A stretch of 9,168 nt of DNA. Origin: Paenarthrobacter nitroguajacolicus JCM 14115 (GTDB taxonomy: Bacteria; Actinomycetota; Actinomycetes; Actinomycetales; Micrococcaceae). Both the position numbers and the translations under genes were made by a program. Every line of letters begins with the position of its first letter. The stretch's first letter is position 1. Where the stretch lies: assembly GCA_001313365.1 (NCBI GenBank), contig BBFS01000135.1, positions 1 through 9,168 of the forward strand, in the 5' to 3' direction. The notes under the pieces were generated by a model. That model ran no database searches, was not told where the DNA came from, and saw only the letters and a list, made by a program, of their open reading frames with translations. This document shows positions 8,527-9,168 of the stretch, piece after piece.

Positions 8527-9168
8527 CTATGTTCTGGAGGGTCGGTGTCCGGGTAGGGGTGGGGCTTTCGATTGATAGCTGTGTCCGGTGGGGGTGCTGA
8601 TTTCCAGGGTGTGTATACCCCCCCGTGCACGCCGGCATGGACGGTTTTGCTGGTCCAGCCGGGGTTTTCCTTGGTGTGGTTGCACGCCTCGCACAGACCT
8701 GCACCGTTGGCGAGGTTCGTTTTCCCTCCGGAACGCCAAGGAACCACATGGTCAATATGCCGGATGGGCGCATCACAGTACGGCATCCGGCAGGTATCGT
8801 CACGGGTTTCAATGAAACGCCGAAGCCTCGTCGGGAAGAGCCGGGCTTTGGAGTCCATGCTCAGGAGCTCACCACTGGCCGGCGCGGTGTAAAGCCGCCG
8901 AAGCCAGACACTGAGCTCTGCATCCGGAGTTCTCGCGTGATCTGGGCCAGCTTGGCCTGGTCCGGAGGCCGGGCTCGCCACGGCCTGTCCCGGAGTTGCG
9001 GCCTGTTTCAGGGTTGCGGCTTGCCCCGAACCGACTATTTCCCTTCCCCCCCATTCGGCGGGGACGATTCCGTAGCCCTTGAGCCGGGCCGGTTCGCTGT
9101 CGCCTTGGAACAGGGTGCGGTCGGTCATGACGAGGTCCAGGTTGATCCCTGAAATCCCGCCAGGTGTA
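8527..9168 (-). CDS. DUF222/HNH endonuclease domain protein; 5'-partial, frameshifted near the C-terminus
   Basis: Belongs to the actinobacterial DUF222-plus-HNH group (REP13E12-type), usually present in many copies per genome with no settled function. Only the C-terminal part is in the window and the frame is open through 9168. Seen: [21 protein letters not shown] near the domain junction, a low-complexity linker, [15 protein letters not shown], and the HNH zinc-type nuclease core [20 protein letters not shown], then [14 protein letters not shown]. The core has two Cys pairs, the HIDH metal/catalytic His region (about 8747-8761), Asn and His. C7 8618-8624 shifts the frame by two; repair gives a tail [19 protein letters not shown] and a stop at 8527-8529, whereas the uncorrected frame would overlap marR. 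C7 9046-9052 looks three bases long, in frame. It converges on marR with 16 bases between stops and no terminator there. Confidence 0.82.

Larger units (their letters stand above)
1..9168. other. Recurrent G/C-run length changes across all genes
   Basis: Following the conserved protein sequence across frames reveals 29 frame changes: 5 in betB, 5 in betA, 5 in the permease, 4 in the acyl-CoA dehydrogenase, 6 in the ligase, 3 in marR and 1 in the HNH gene. Nineteen are gains in C or G runs and ten are single-base losses at GG/CC or GGG/CCC. None is at A or T. Flanking reading frames stay free of stops and keep conserved motifs. The pattern fits sequence or consensus error far better than independent gene decay. 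The boundaries given here are those of the repaired genes. Confidence 0.8.

Noticed and set aside
261..9052. C7/G7 tracts as phase-variation switches
   Set aside because: Tracts occur in every gene, including metabolic ones, and several per gene. Many are in frame, and phase-variable families usually carry one tract in a surface or modification gene. Error is simpler.
1..9168. CRISPR array, tRNA/rRNA genes, insertion sequence ends or attachment sites
   Set aside because: No regularly spaced direct repeats, no recognisable tRNA or rRNA sequence, no transposase, and no terminal inverted repeats with target duplications were seen.
8527..9168. HNH gene as part of a phage, toxin or defence locus
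   Set aside because: The DUF222/HNH type is a scattered multicopy chromosomal family in actinobacteria, and no phage, toxin or defence partner is in the window.

Overview
The window reads as chromosome of a high-GC actinobacterium, most likely Arthrobacter/Paenarthrobacter (Micrococcaceae). This rests on GC-rich codon use, the recognisable style of the BetB/BetA proteins, and the DUF222-type HNH endonuclease at the right edge. Homology calls come from recalled family motifs; no search was run.

Layout, left to right. (1) 1-1369 (+): betaine-aldehyde-type aldehyde dehydrogenase (betB), 5' end outside the window. (2) 1370-3038 (+): GMC-family choline dehydrogenase (betA), its ATG directly abutting the betB stop. 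(3) 3039-3183: 145-bp intergenic with a possible weak terminator. (4) 3184-4762 (+): APC-family permease. (5) 4802-4844: 17-bp perfect hairpin between convergent genes. (6) 4870-6088 (-): acyl-CoA dehydrogenase of the glutaryl-CoA dehydrogenase-like branch. (7) 6089-6222: divergent control region with an operator-like palindrome over candidate promoters. (8) 6223-7954 (+): AMP-forming acyl-CoA ligase. (9) 7997-8510 (+): MarR regulator. (10) 8527-9168 (-): DUF222/HNH endonuclease, 5' end outside. No gene-free stretch exceeds 300 bases.

Two modules are suggested. betB-betA-permease would take up choline or a related amine and oxidise it to glycine betaine. The divergent acyl-CoA dehydrogenase and acyl-CoA ligase-marR set would activate a carboxylic acid to its CoA thioester and desaturate it, with MarR probably repressing both through 6141-6174.

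The dominant oddity is technical or mutational. Every protein-coding gene is interrupted by frameshifts, 29 by my reading. All lie at G or C runs: 19 are net gains and 10 are single-base losses at GG/CC or GGG/CCC. There are also 22 G/C runs of exactly seven, many of which look like four-base runs enlarged by three. The encoded sequence is otherwise well conserved on both sides of each shift, so I read this as homopolymer-length error in the sequence or assembly, not seven real pseudogenes. Boundaries given are those of the reconstructed genes. I found no convincing new biological system here.
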